Origin: an uncultured Spartobacteria bacterium
GTDB lineage: Bacteria; Verrucomicrobiota; Verrucomicrobiae; Chthoniobacterales; UBA6821
Length of the DNA stretch: 8,337 bases
Direction of reading: 5' to 3'
Assembly: GCA_903919105.1 (NCBI GenBank)
Contig: CAIXGT010000152.1
Coordinates: 1-8,337, forward strand
The notes below the pieces were generated by a model. The model worked only from the letters and a program-made list of their open reading frames with translations. It made no database searches and was not told where the DNA came from. Of this stretch, positions 1-5,935 are shown in pieces; the first letter of the stretch is position 1; each line of letters opens with the position of its first letter. The translations under genes and the position numbers were made by a program.

Positions 1-1144
1 AGAGGACGGGCGGGACGCTCTTGAAAGTGATGGCGATCTCCGTGCCGCCCTTGGGCATACGCTTGGCGGTACGGATGAAGAAGGGGACTCCCGCCCAGCG
101 CCAGTTGTCGATGTTTACCTGAAGGGCCACGAAGGTCTCGGTTGTCGAATCCTTGGGAACACCCTCGGCCTCACGATAGCCGGGGACAGGTTGGCCATCG
201 ATCAATCCCGCAGTGTACTGAGCCCGAACGACATGCTTGAAGACATCATCACCACGGAGGGGTCTTAGGGAACGTAAGACCTTCACTTTCTCGTCGCGGA
301 TCGCGTCGGCACTCAGGCTGGTAGGGGGCTCCATGGCAGTGAGGGTGAGGAGCTGGAGCAGATGATTCTGGATCATGTCACGCATTGCCCCGGAGGTATC
401 GTAGTAACCGGCGCGTCCCTCGACGCCAAGCGGCTCGACCGCCGTGATCTGAACGTGGCTGATGTGATTGGAATCCCAGAGAGATTCGAAGATCGAATTG
501 GCGAAACGCATCACCATGATGTTCTGGGCGGTTTCCTTACCCAAATAATGGTCGATTCGGTAGGTGTCGCACTCTGGGAAGACTTCGCTGACAAGGGTAT
601 TGAGTAGCTGTGCGCTCTTGAGATCCTTGCCGAAGGGCTTCTCCACGATCACGCGTGCCCAGCTTCCCGGGGTGGCTGTGCTCAATCCGCTCTCACGCAG
701 GTGGCTTAAAATGACCGGGAACTGATCGGGTGCAACGGCCAGGTAGTAGAGGCGGTTGCCACCGGTCCCGCGATTGAGATCCGCCTCATCCATCTGTGTC
801 GCGAGCGTCGTGTAACCCTCAGCCTGATCAAATGGGCTCTGATGGTAGATGATTGAAGAGGCGAACTGCGCCCAGAGTTCCTCGTTAAGCGGAGTGCGGG
901 AGAACTTGCGTGTCGATTCTTCAAGCTCCTTGCGGAATTGTTCGGAAGTCTTTTCCCGTCGGGCAAACCCGATGATGGTGAGGGCCGGAGGCAGCGCTCC
1001 CTCGGCAGCAAGGTTGTAGAGTGCCGGGATGAGCTTGCGATGGGTGAGGTCACCGGTCGCTCCGAAGATGACAAGCGTGCAGGGCTCAGGCGAGATGCGG
1101 TTGGCGATCCCCTCACGGAGAGGATTCACAAGTGGAGATGGCAT
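1..1144 (-). CDS. zwf: Glucose-6-phosphate 1-dehydrogenase, C-terminus cut by window edge
   Basis: Oxidises glucose-6-phosphate to 6-phosphogluconolactone with NAD(P)+, the entry step of the oxidative pentose phosphate pathway, in the cytoplasm. The frame reads from ATG at 1144 to the left edge without a stop: 381 complete codons of a family usually near 490-510 residues, so about a quarter is missing. Visible signatures are the Rossmann nucleotide-binding motif GATGDLTHRK (residues 28-37), VEKPFGKDL (167-175) and the active-site segment RIDHYLGKE (196-204), whose His199 is the expected catalytic base. No strong Shine-Dalgarno sequence precedes the ATG, but the family homology begins about 20 residues downstream, which suits this start. 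It lies 248 bp downstream of the phosphatase-SHMT gene on the same strand, separated by a palindromic spacer, so it may have its own promoter. Identity is secure; only the exact start is uncertain. Confidence 0.96.
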   Translation of the reverse strand, partial: MPSPLVNPLREGIANRISPEPCTLVIFGATGDLTHRKLIPALYNLAAEGALPPALTIIGFARREKTSEQFRKELEESTRKFSRTPLNEELWAQFASSIIYHQSPFDQAEGYTTLATQMDEADLNRGTGGNRLYYLAVAPDQFPVILSHLRESGLSTATPGSWARVIVEKPFGKDLKSAQLLNTLVSEVFPECDTYRIDHYLGKETAQNIMVMRFANSIFESLWDSNHISHVQITAVEPLGVEGRAGYYDTSGAMRDMIQNHLLQLLTLTAMEPPTSLSADAIRDEKVKVLRSLRPLRGDDVFKHVVRAQYTAGLIDGQPVPGYREAEGVPKDSTTETFVALQVNIDNWRWAGVPFFIRTAKRMPKGGTEIAITFKSVPPVL

Positions 1145-1392
1145 GGATGGAAGAGTGGGATGAGACCTGAAACTTAAAACCTGAGGGAAGAAAATTCTGG
1201 AGAGCTCAGGGAAAAGAGGATTGGCAGTTTACTGATTCCGGGCGGCTTGGTTTAGGTTTGACGGCACTTTGCTCCCGCAAAGCGGTGCCGCCCGGTTGGG
1301 GCTACGACTGCGTCGTAGTCTTCCGCGCCGCTTCACAGCGGCTTGGGTTCAGGTTTCATCTTTCAGGTTTCAAGTTTCATTCCGCCTCCCCG
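1145..1392. repeat. Palindrome-rich spacer between zwf and the phosphatase-SHMT gene
   Basis: This 248-bp gap contains no convincing gene. Two arms, 1168-1184 and 1363-1379, are inverted copies of each other (17 positions, one mismatch; core TGAAACTT-AAACCTGA). They bracket a series of hairpins. CTTTGC/GCAAAG (1267-1272 with 1277-1282) extends through a 3-nt bulge to CGGCA/TGCCG. CCGGGCGGC (1238-1246) pairs with GCCGCCCGG (1287-1295), as an alternative to the previous fold. CTACGAC/GTCGTAG surrounds a TGC loop (1302-1318). GCCGCT/AGCGGC surrounds TCAC (1327-1342). The layout resembles a REP-like or MITE-like intergenic element, but no transposase is linked to it. In minus-strand transcripts it would form the 3' region of the upstream gene and the leader of zwf. 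Confidence 0.6.
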
Positions 1393-1401
1393 TCAGGGGA
1401 G
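1386..1401 (-). terminator. Hairpin across the stop codon of the phosphatase-SHMT gene
   Basis: CTCCCC and GGGGAG (1386-1391 and 1396-1401) form a perfect 6-bp stem with a 4-nt loop that contains the TGA stop. No U-tract follows in the minus-strand direction, so it is not a classical Rho-independent terminator. It may protect the mRNA 3' end or may be part of the neighbouring repeat region. Confidence 0.3.
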
Positions 1402-3117
1402 AGGGAATCTCGCCGTGAAAGCCGTGACTTCCTTGCGGAGTGTCGTAAGGGCAGCTTCATCGTTACGAGCATTGAGCCCTGTATCGATGAAGTCGGCAAC
1501 CTGCATCATTTCCTCTTCCTTGAGGCCGCGCGTGGTCATGGCCGGAGTACCGAGACGGATACCGCCAGTCTTGGAGATAGGCTCGGTGTCGAAAGGGATG
1601 GCATTTTTGTTGACGGTGATGGCCGCTTTATCAAGTGCCTCCTGCGCCTCGAGACCGTTGATGCCCTTTGATCGCAGATCAACAAGCAGCACGTGATTGT
1701 CAGTGCCTCCCGAGCTGATCGTGTAGCCGAGCACCGAGAGGCGGGCTGCAAGCGCCTTCGCATTCAGGACGATCTGCTTCGCGTATTCCTTGAAGGAAGG
1801 CTGGAGTGCCTCGTGGAAGCAGATGGCCTTGGCCGCAACGACCTGCATGAGTGGTCCGCCCTGAACGCCGGGGAATACTTGGCCGTCAATCTTCTTCGCA
1901 TACTGCTCCTTGCAGAGAATGAGTCCAGAGCGAGGGCCTCTGAGGCTCTTATGGGTGGTGGTGGTGACGAAATCGGCTAAGGGAACCGGGTTCGGATGAA
2001 CACCTCCGGCAACAAGTCCGGCTATATGGGCCATGTCGACGAAGAGATAGGCGCCTACAGAATCAGCGATCTGGCGGAGACGTGCGAAGTCGATCTCGCG
2101 AGGGTAGGCGGAGGCTCCGGCGGTGATCATCTTGGGTCGAACTTCCTCGGCCTGTTTGGCGAGTGCATCGTAGTCGATACGGCCATCGGCCTGCGATACG
2201 CCGTAGTGGGTGACCTCGTAGAGCTTGCCGGAGAAGTTGGCCTTATGTCCGTGGGTGAGGTGGCCGCCATGGGCTAGGTCCATGGTGAGGATTTTGTCGC
2301 CGGGTTGGAGGACGCTGAAGTAGACGGCCATGTTGGCCTGGCTACCGCTGTGCGGTTGAACGTTGGCATGCTCGGCTCCAAAGAGCTTCTTGGCGCGCTC
2401 GATCGCGAGTCTCTCGACGACATCGACATGTTCACACCCACCATACCAGCGGCGACCTGGATAACCCTCGGCGTACTTATTGGTGAGACAGGAGCCCTGT
2501 GCTTCCATGATGGCCTGGCTGGTGAAGTTCTCCGAGGCAATGAGCTCGATGTGCTCGAGTTGGCGGTGATGTTCAGCCGCGATGGCTGCGGCGATCTCGG
2601 GATCGGTCTTCGAAAGGGCGCTGGTGGTGTCGAGTGAGGAGTGGGAGTCGGTTGCTTGTGACATGGTGATTGAAGATTGATCCACAAAATCGCGGATTTT
2701 TACCAGCGCGCTTTTGATGACATCACGGCAGCGCTTGTAGGTGGGGAGTCCCTGGCCGATCGGATCAGGCACATCGCCGCCGATCTTTGTGTACTCCCCC
2801 AGGAGGCGCACCTTATGGGAGTGCTCCGGAAAGAGGAGGTCGATCAGTCGGTAGTGATCACTTGTCATAGTGAAGACATGGGTACAGCGTTCCAGTAACT
2901 CCTCGGTTACAGGTTGGCTGCTGAAGCGGTGGAGATCGATCCCAAGTTCTAAGAGAGCGGCGACGGCCGGTTGGCTCGCCTGCGCACCCTTAGGTGCGTT
3001 CATACCTGCTGACAGCACGATGATATCCTTACGGTCCCCGATAAGATCTTTCATGAGACCCTCGGCCATGGGGCTTCGGCAGACATTTCCGGTGCAGACG
3101 AAGAGAATCGTTTTCAT
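1393..3117 (-). CDS. glyA: Fused low-molecular-weight phosphatase - serine hydroxymethyltransferase
   Basis: One 574-residue open frame holds two enzymes. Residues 1-145 are a low-molecular-weight protein phosphatase: the P-loop CTGNVCRSP (Cys8, Arg14) and the general-acid DPI (Asp118) are intact, and [12 protein letters not shown] (66-77) resembles Bacillus YwlE. Residues from about 165 to 574 are a full-length PLP-dependent SHMT, which interconverts serine plus tetrahydrofolate with glycine plus methylene-tetrahydrofolate. Its signatures include ELIASENF (191-198), [15 protein letters not shown] (213-227), [13 protein letters not shown] (360-372) and the PLP lysine in [12 protein letters not shown] (Lys390). 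The linker (about 146-165) is Ser/Thr/Asp-rich. Met152 at 2664 is where a stand-alone GlyA would start, but no Shine-Dalgarno precedes it and no stop separates the domains, so a true fusion is favoured. In Bacillus ywlE and glyA are near neighbours, so the fusion may derive from an ancestral gene cluster. Internal initiation at 2664 could still yield some free SHMT. Confidence 0.94.
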   Translation of the reverse strand: MKTILFVCTGNVCRSPMAEGLMKDLIGDRKDIIVLSAGMNAPKGAQASQPAVAALLELGIDLHRFSSQPVTEELLERCTHVFTMTSDHYRLIDLLFPEHSHKVRLLGEYTKIGGDVPDPIGQGLPTYKRCRDVIKSALVKIRDFVDQSSITMSQATDSHSSLDTTSALSKTDPEIAAAIAAEHHRQLEHIELIASENFTSQAIMEAQGSCLTNKYAEGYPGRRWYGGCEHVDVVERLAIERAKKLFGAEHANVQPHSGSQANMAVYFSVLQPGDKILTMDLAHGGHLTHGHKANFSGKLYEVTHYGVSQADGRIDYDALAKQAEEVRPKMITAGASAYPREIDFARLRQIADSVGAYLFVDMAHIAGLVAGGVHPNPVPLADFVTTTTHKSLRGPRSGLILCKEQYAKKIDGQVFPGVQGGPLMQVVAAKAICFHEALQPSFKEYAKQIVLNAKALAARLSVLGYTISSGGTDNHVLLVDLRSKGINGLEAQEALDKAAITVNKNAIPFDTEPISKTGGIRLGTPAMTTRGLKEEEMMQVADFIDTGLNARNDEAALTTLRKEVTAFTARFPLP

Positions 3118-3165
3118 AAAGATCGGTTTGCCTGTGGAAAGAGAAAGAACATCAACATTGTCTTC

Positions 3166-3194
3166 ACGTTAAGAATCTAAAAATCCGAAGTCAA
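3166..3194 (-). promoter_or_regulatory. Possible sigma-70 promoter for the phosphatase-SHMT gene
   Basis: Reading the minus strand, TTGACT (3194-3189) is followed after 17 nt by TAACGT (3171-3166), about 50 bp upstream of the ATG. The -35 is good and the -10 is poor (only the T, A and final T match). The placement in the divergent spacer is sensible. Confidence 0.3.
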
Positions 3195-3312
3195 TGCAGC
3201 CATGATGGGAAATTGACGGAGAAATAACATTTTCTTCCTAAACGAATCGCTGACTTAAACGATACAAGGGGACGTGCTCCAGAGGGTGTGTGCTTTTTTA
3301 GTGACAACGGGC

Positions 3313-3335
3313 GAGAAGAAGTGATACGTCTTCTC
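3313..3335 (+). promoter_or_regulatory. Hairpin in the leader of the histone-like gene
   Basis: GAGAAGA (3313-3319) and TCTTCTC (3329-3335) are perfectly complementary across a 9-nt loop, ending 10 bp before the ATG at 3346. The gene lacks a recognisable Shine-Dalgarno, so a leader hairpin abutting the start could affect initiation. It could equally be a protein-binding dyad. Confidence 0.4.
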
Positions 3336-3345
3336 CTTAAACATT

Positions 3346-3888
3346 ATGCAACGTAAAAGTGCCTTCTCCCGCAGACTCCCCGATCTGGTCACTGAGGAAC
3401 TGGTAGCAGTTCTTTCCAAGAAGGGAACGTCCTTTGAATTCAAGCAGCTCTTTGATGTCGTCCACGACCGTCTGAAGAAGCGTAATGCAGCAAGCGGTGG
3501 AGAGGAAATGCTTCGGCTCAGAGCTTACGAGAAGCTTCAGCACCTTGTTTCCCGCAACATGGTGAAGAAAAGCGGCAAGAAGTACAAAGGTCTGGTCTCT
3601 TTGGCACATGCCATCGCTCCAGAGGAGCCCCTCCCAGCACCTCAGGTTCCTGGCATCGTTTCCATTACTCCTGTTCCCGTTCAATCACTCAAAAAGCCTT
3701 CTCCTGCTAAAACTCCGAAACTGGCTTCCAAGCCAGTTGCCAAGAAGGCTGCCGCCAAGGCACCTTTGAAGAAGTCTAACGCGAAGGTCTCGAAGTCTTC
3801 TGTTAAGTCAGTACCAAAGAAAGCCGTGGCTGTTAAAAAGCCGGCTCAGAAAGCTTCGGTGAAGAAAGTTGCCGGCAAACGCAAGTAA
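3346..3888 (+). CDS. Linker-histone-like protein: helical globular domain plus Lys-rich tail
   Basis: 180 residues in three parts. Residues 8-85 are a compact domain that looks helical, rich in Leu, Lys and Arg and ending in a possible beta-wing (NMVKKSGKKYKGLVSL); it could be a winged helix, but this is only a visual impression. Residues 86-115 are a Pro-rich hinge (APEEPLPAPQVPG). Residues 116-180 are a tail with 22 Lys in 65 positions, interspersed with Ala, Pro, Ser and Val and with no acidic residue, like the C-terminal tail of eukaryotic histone H1 or bacterial histone-like tails (chlamydial Hc1/Hc2, AlgP-type). Such tails bind DNA or RNA non-specifically, so a nucleoid or RNA-associated role is inferred. 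I do not recognise the family of the N-terminal domain. The start at 3346 has no clear SD, but no better one lies nearby. nuoA begins 12 bp after its stop, suggesting co-transcription. Confidence 0.8.
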   Translation: MQRKSAFSRRLPDLVTEELVAVLSKKGTSFEFKQLFDVVHDRLKKRNAASGGEEMLRLRAYEKLQHLVSRNMVKKSGKKYKGLVSLAHAIAPEEPLPAPQVPGIVSITPVPVQSLKKPSPAKTPKLASKPVAKKAAAKAPLKKSNAKVSKSSVKSVPKKAVAVKKPAQKASVKKVAGKRK

Positions 3889-3900
3889 CAGCATCCGATC

Positions 3901-4293
3901 ATGGACGGCACCTTGGGAAGCTTAAGCGGCTACGGATCCCTCCTCATTCATATCGTGGTTTGTGTCGGTTTGGCGCTGACCATGTGGATTGCCAGTACTC
4001 TGCTCGGACGGGTCGGCACCCGCACGGGAGTCAAGGATGTTGCCTATGAGTGCGGCATGCTTCCTGAACCGGGCCCTCAGCCACGCTTCAGTGTCAAATT
4101 CTACCTGGTGGCGATGTTGTTCATCTTGTTCGATATCGAAATCGTCTTTCTTTATCCTTGGGCCGTGGTTTACCGGGAGTATCTGATGCAGTATGGCGTG
4201 GGCATTCTTTGCACTCTCGTCATTTTCTCGGTGATTCTGTTTGTCGGCTACATTTACGCCATCAAGAAGGGCGCATTGGATTGGTCTAGGTAA
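3901..4293 (+). CDS. nuoA: NADH-quinone oxidoreductase subunit A
   Basis: 130 residues, normal for NuoA/NdhC/ND3, a small membrane subunit of respiratory complex I at the interface between the peripheral arm and the proton-pumping arm. Three transmembrane segments are visible (about 12-34, 66-90, 98-120). The loop carries the conserved YECG (49-52), and RFSVKFYLVAMLFILFDIE (62-80) holds the conserved acidic pair Asp78/Glu80. It starts with ATG 12 bp after the histone-like gene, without an obvious SD, which hints at translational coupling or read-through transcription. The other nuo genes do not follow: a tRNA and a solute-binding protein come next. Thus nuoA is alone here, and the rest of complex I must be encoded elsewhere if the complex is complete. 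No frame damage is visible. Confidence 0.95.
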   Translation: MDGTLGSLSGYGSLLIHIVVCVGLALTMWIASTLLGRVGTRTGVKDVAYECGMLPEPGPQPRFSVKFYLVAMLFILFDIEIVFLYPWAVVYREYLMQYGVGILCTLVIFSVILFVGYIYAIKKGALDWSR

Positions 4294-4310
4294 TCTCCTC
4301 TCAGCGGAAG

Positions 4311-4328
4311 GGGAGGTCTTGACCTCCC
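4311..4328 (+). terminator. Hairpin after nuoA
   Basis: GGGAGGT (4311-4317) and ACCTCCC (4322-4328) form a perfect 7-bp stem with loop CTTG, 18 bp after the nuoA stop. No T-run follows, so termination would be weak or Rho-assisted. The right arm overlaps a candidate tRNA -35 box. Confidence 0.4.
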
Positions 4329-4346
4329 TGGCCATGCAGGTAAGGT
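4319..4346 (+). promoter_or_regulatory. Possible promoter for tRNA-Ser
   Basis: TTGACC (4319-4324) and TAAGGT (4341-4346) are 16 bp apart, predicting transcription from about 4353, some 11 nt before the mature tRNA. The -35 is good and the -10 mediocre. The -35 lies within the hairpin that follows nuoA. Confidence 0.35.
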
Positions 4347-4363
4347 GCCAATCCCAGTTTATA

Positions 4364-4455
4364 GGAAGGGTGGCTGAGTCCGGTTTAAGGCACTCGACTC
4401 GAAATCGAACGTGGGGTTATTCCCACCGCGGGTTCGAATCCCGCCCCTTCCGCCA
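4364..4455 (+). tRNA. serU-like: tRNA-Ser (anticodon CGA)
   Basis: The acceptor stem GGAAGGG (4364-4370) pairs with CCCTTCC (4445-4451), followed by discriminator G and an encoded CCA (4453-4455). The anticodon loop CTCGAAA (4398-4404) places CGA at 4400-4402, reading UCG. The long variable arm (GTGGG...CCCAC, 4411-4426) is the class II feature expected of tRNA-Ser. The T-arm GCGGG-TTCGAAT-CCCGC is canonical. The outermost anticodon-stem pair (C4393 with A4409) is a mismatch, which seems tolerable. Its 3' terminus TTCCGCCA and eight flanking bases are repeated at 4685-4700. Confidence 0.95.
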
Positions 4456-4512
4456 AACTGCCCGTAGGGCAGCAATCTGGGTGAGGCGGGATGAAGAACC
4501 TTGGTTCGATTA
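4448..4512 (+). repeat. Direct repeat copy 1, starting in the tRNA-Ser 3' end
   Basis: TTCCGCCAAACTGCCC (4448-4463) recurs exactly at 4685-4700. Further common blocks follow in register: GCGGGATGAAG (4486-4496) matches 4725-4735, and TTCGAT (4505-4510) matches 4744-4749, with the offset moving only from 237 to 239. It is therefore a diverged repeat of about 65 bp whose left edge is the last 8 bases of the mature tRNA. Directly after the tRNA CCA, CTGCCC-GTA-GGGCAG (4458-4472) forms a hairpin. Confidence 0.75.
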
Positions 4513-4594
4513 CCATGCCGCGATCAGCGGCATTTGATTGGAGCGAAGCCATGCAGTAGCACCATGCCAACGGCAAGGAAATCCCGCCCATTGC

Positions 4595-4622
4595 CGCGCC
4601 ACCTCCCGGTGGCCGCGCTTTT
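4595..4622 (+). terminator. Candidate Rho-independent terminator after tRNA-Ser
   Basis: CGCGCCACC (4595-4603) pairs with GGTGGC-(c)-GCG (4608-4617) around loop TCCC, with one bulged C, and is followed by C and TTTT (4619-4622). The stem is strong and GC-rich with a short T-run. It lies 140 bp beyond the tRNA, so the primary transcript would be long. Confidence 0.4.
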
Positions 4623-4684
4623 GGCTATACGCGCCAAAGGCTATGCGTTCGCATAGGCTACATCGCAGTTCCCACTGCTCGATG

Positions 4685-4751
4685 TTCCGCCAAACTGCCC
4701 ACTGGGCGCAGGTGTTTGAGTATTGCGGGATGAAGTGCCCGGCTTCGATCG
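4685..4751 (+). repeat. Direct repeat copy 2 of the tRNA-Ser 3' end region
   Basis: Starts with an exact 16-bp copy of TTCCGCCAAACTGCCC and keeps GCGGGATGAAG (4725-4735) and TTCGAT (4744-4749) in register with copy 1. The rest of a tRNA does not precede it, so it is not a second tRNA gene. It resembles the distal attachment site left by site-specific insertion at a tRNA 3' end, or a partial tandem duplication. Confidence 0.7.
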
Positions 4752-4789
4752 GGCTTGGCACGAAGTGGAAGCCTTTTTACTCTGCTCTC

Positions 4790-5923
4790 ATGAAGTTTTT
4801 CAAACGCCCCCGTGTTCTTGCCATTGCACTACTGTGCTTCACCGCTTCTTCATGCAACAAAAAGCAAGAGGTCGGCATCCCTGTCGGTCAGTTTATTTCA
4901 CTTACGGGGGCACAGGCGACGTTCGGTCAGAGCACCGACAAGGGTGTTCAGCTAGCTCTGGATGAAATCAACGGTTCAGGCGGCGTGCTTGGCCAGCCTA
5001 TCCGGATGATCACCAAGGACAACCAGTCCAAGCCCGGCGAGACCTCCACGGTCGTACGTGAACTGATTACTCGGGACAAGGTGGTGGCTCTGATCGGTGA
5101 GGTCGCCTCGGGACGTTCCCTTGAGGCTGCTCCAATCGCCCAGCGCAGCGGCATCCCTATGATTTCACCCGCCTCCACCAACGAGAAAGTAACAGAGACT
5201 GGAGATTATATTTTTCGTGTCTGCTTCATCGATCCTTTCCAGGGAACGATCTGCGCAAAATTTGCCAGTAAGCTAGGGGCTAAGAAGGTGGCGATCATCA
5301 CCGATGTCTCCAAGGACTACAGCCTGGGGTTGGCAAAGAGTTTCAAGCAGGAGTTCACGAAGGAGGGGGGCGTTATCACCGGAGAGCAGAGTTACAGCGG
5401 TGGGGACAAGGATTTCAGCGCCCAGTTGACCGCTATCAAGTCGGCGAATCCCGACGTGGTTTTCTTGCCCGCGTACTACACCGAGGCTCCCCTGATCATC
5501 CGTCAGGCTCGTCAGCTTGGCATTACTGTTCCCTTTATCGGTGGGGATGGTTGGGATTCCTCGGAGCTAGTCGGTGTGGGTGGAGCTGCCGTGGAGGGAT
5601 GCTATTTTTCAAACCACTTCTCCAACCAGAGCACTGATCCCCACGTGGTGGCTTTCGTGGATGCCTTTCGCAAGAAATACAACGAGGATCCTGATGCCAT
5701 GGTGGCTCTCGGTTACGATGCCTTGCGCCTTCTTGCCGATGCCATGAAACGTGCCGGCACGACTGATCCGGCCAAGGTGAATGCTGCAATCACCGCGACC
5801 AAGGACTTCCCTGGTGTGACTGGTAAGATCACCCTCGACGAGCACCGCAACCCGACCAAGCCGGCTGTGATCCTGCAGGTGAAGAATGGGAAGTTCGCCT
5901 ATATCGAGACGATCGCTCCGTGA
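4790..5923 (+). CDS. Branched-chain amino acid-type ABC transporter substrate-binding lipoprotein
   Basis: 377 residues. The ATG at 4790 is chosen because it begins a proper lipoprotein signal: basic MKFFKRPR, hydrophobic VLAIALLCF, then lipobox TASSC with Cys22 as the lipidated residue. The frame is open upstream, but that part is hairpin-rich and not protein-like. The mature part is a type I periplasmic-binding fold of the LivJ/Peripla_BP_6 type: IPVGQFISLTGAQATFGQ (30-47), KGVQLALDEIN, GVLGQPIRMITKDN, IPMISPASTNEKVT and ALGYDALRLLADAM occur in the usual order. It should capture a small solute, possibly an amino acid, amide or urea, outside the cytoplasmic membrane for an ABC importer. The ligand cannot be read from sequence. 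No livHMGF-type permease or ATPase genes adjoin it, so it is an orphan here. No clear SD precedes the start. Confidence 0.9.
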   Translation: MKFFKRPRVLAIALLCFTASSCNKKQEVGIPVGQFISLTGAQATFGQSTDKGVQLALDEINGSGGVLGQPIRMITKDNQSKPGETSTVVRELITRDKVVALIGEVASGRSLEAAPIAQRSGIPMISPASTNEKVTETGDYIFRVCFIDPFQGTICAKFASKLGAKKVAIITDVSKDYSLGLAKSFKQEFTKEGGVITGEQSYSGGDKDFSAQLTAIKSANPDVVFLPAYYTEAPLIIRQARQLGITVPFIGGDGWDSSELVGVGGAAVEGCYFSNHFSNQSTDPHVVAFVDAFRKKYNEDPDAMVALGYDALRLLADAMKRAGTTDPAKVNAAITATKDFPGVTGKITLDEHRNPTKPAVILQVKNGKFAYIETIAP

Positions 5924-5935
5924 GTTGATTCTGTA
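5924..5935. other. Short gap before the mobile-element-like repeat
   Basis: Only 12 bp separate the substrate-binding protein stop codon from the left terminal repeat, so any original 3' terminator of that gene has been displaced or replaced by the element. Confidence 0.5.

Larger units (their letters stand above)
3118..3345. other. Divergent intergenic region
   Basis: This 228-bp, AT-richer gap separates the minus-strand phosphatase-SHMT gene from the plus-strand histone-like gene and must carry both promoters. On the plus strand TTGACG at about 3213 is a candidate -35, but its partner TCCTAA after 17 nt is weak. No small ORF or RNA gene stands out. Confidence 0.5.
4456..4789. other. Gene-free, hairpin-rich region after tRNA-Ser
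   Basis: No convincing coding region lies in these 334 bp. Several palindromes follow one another: CTGCCC/GGGCAG (4458-4472); ATGCCGC/GCGGCAT with loop GATCA (4515-4533); a 9-bp GC-rich stem with loop TCCC (4595-4617); TTTGGC/GCCAAA (4620-4638); and CTATGC/GCATAG (4641-4656). A long-range pair GGCGGGAT (4485-4492) with ATCCCGCC (4581-4588) could close the first part into a branched structure. The region lies between two copies of the tRNA 3' end. It could be a tRNA-associated insertion remnant or a structured untranslated RNA; neither is proven. Confidence 0.5.

Noticed and set aside
706..1116. 136-residue minus-strand frame and smaller plus-strand frames over zwf
   Set aside because: They overlap the secure zwf coding frame and show Arg/Ser-rich shadow composition with no recognisable domain.
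1258..1696. Plus-strand frames starting in the palindromic spacer and running into the SHMT region
   Set aside because: They are antisense to a well-supported SHMT C-terminus and have no domain features.
3337..3684. Minus-strand frame opposite the histone-like gene
   Set aside because: The plus-strand frame has a coherent domain, hinge and Lys-rich tail; the opposite frame shows nothing recognisable.
4385..4591. A 68-residue minus-strand frame containing AEGAGFEPAVGITPRSISSRVP-like sequence
   Set aside because: It is the antisense of tRNA-Ser; such frames are a familiar false protein annotation.
4538..4789. N-terminal extension of the substrate-binding protein by 84 residues
   Set aside because: The extension is rich in Cys, His and Trp, spans hairpins and the tRNA-end repeat, and would bury the clear lipoprotein signal that begins at 4790.
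4685..4789. A second tRNA gene
   Set aside because: Only the TTCCGCCA end is present; no acceptor 5' strand, D-arm or anticodon arm precedes it.
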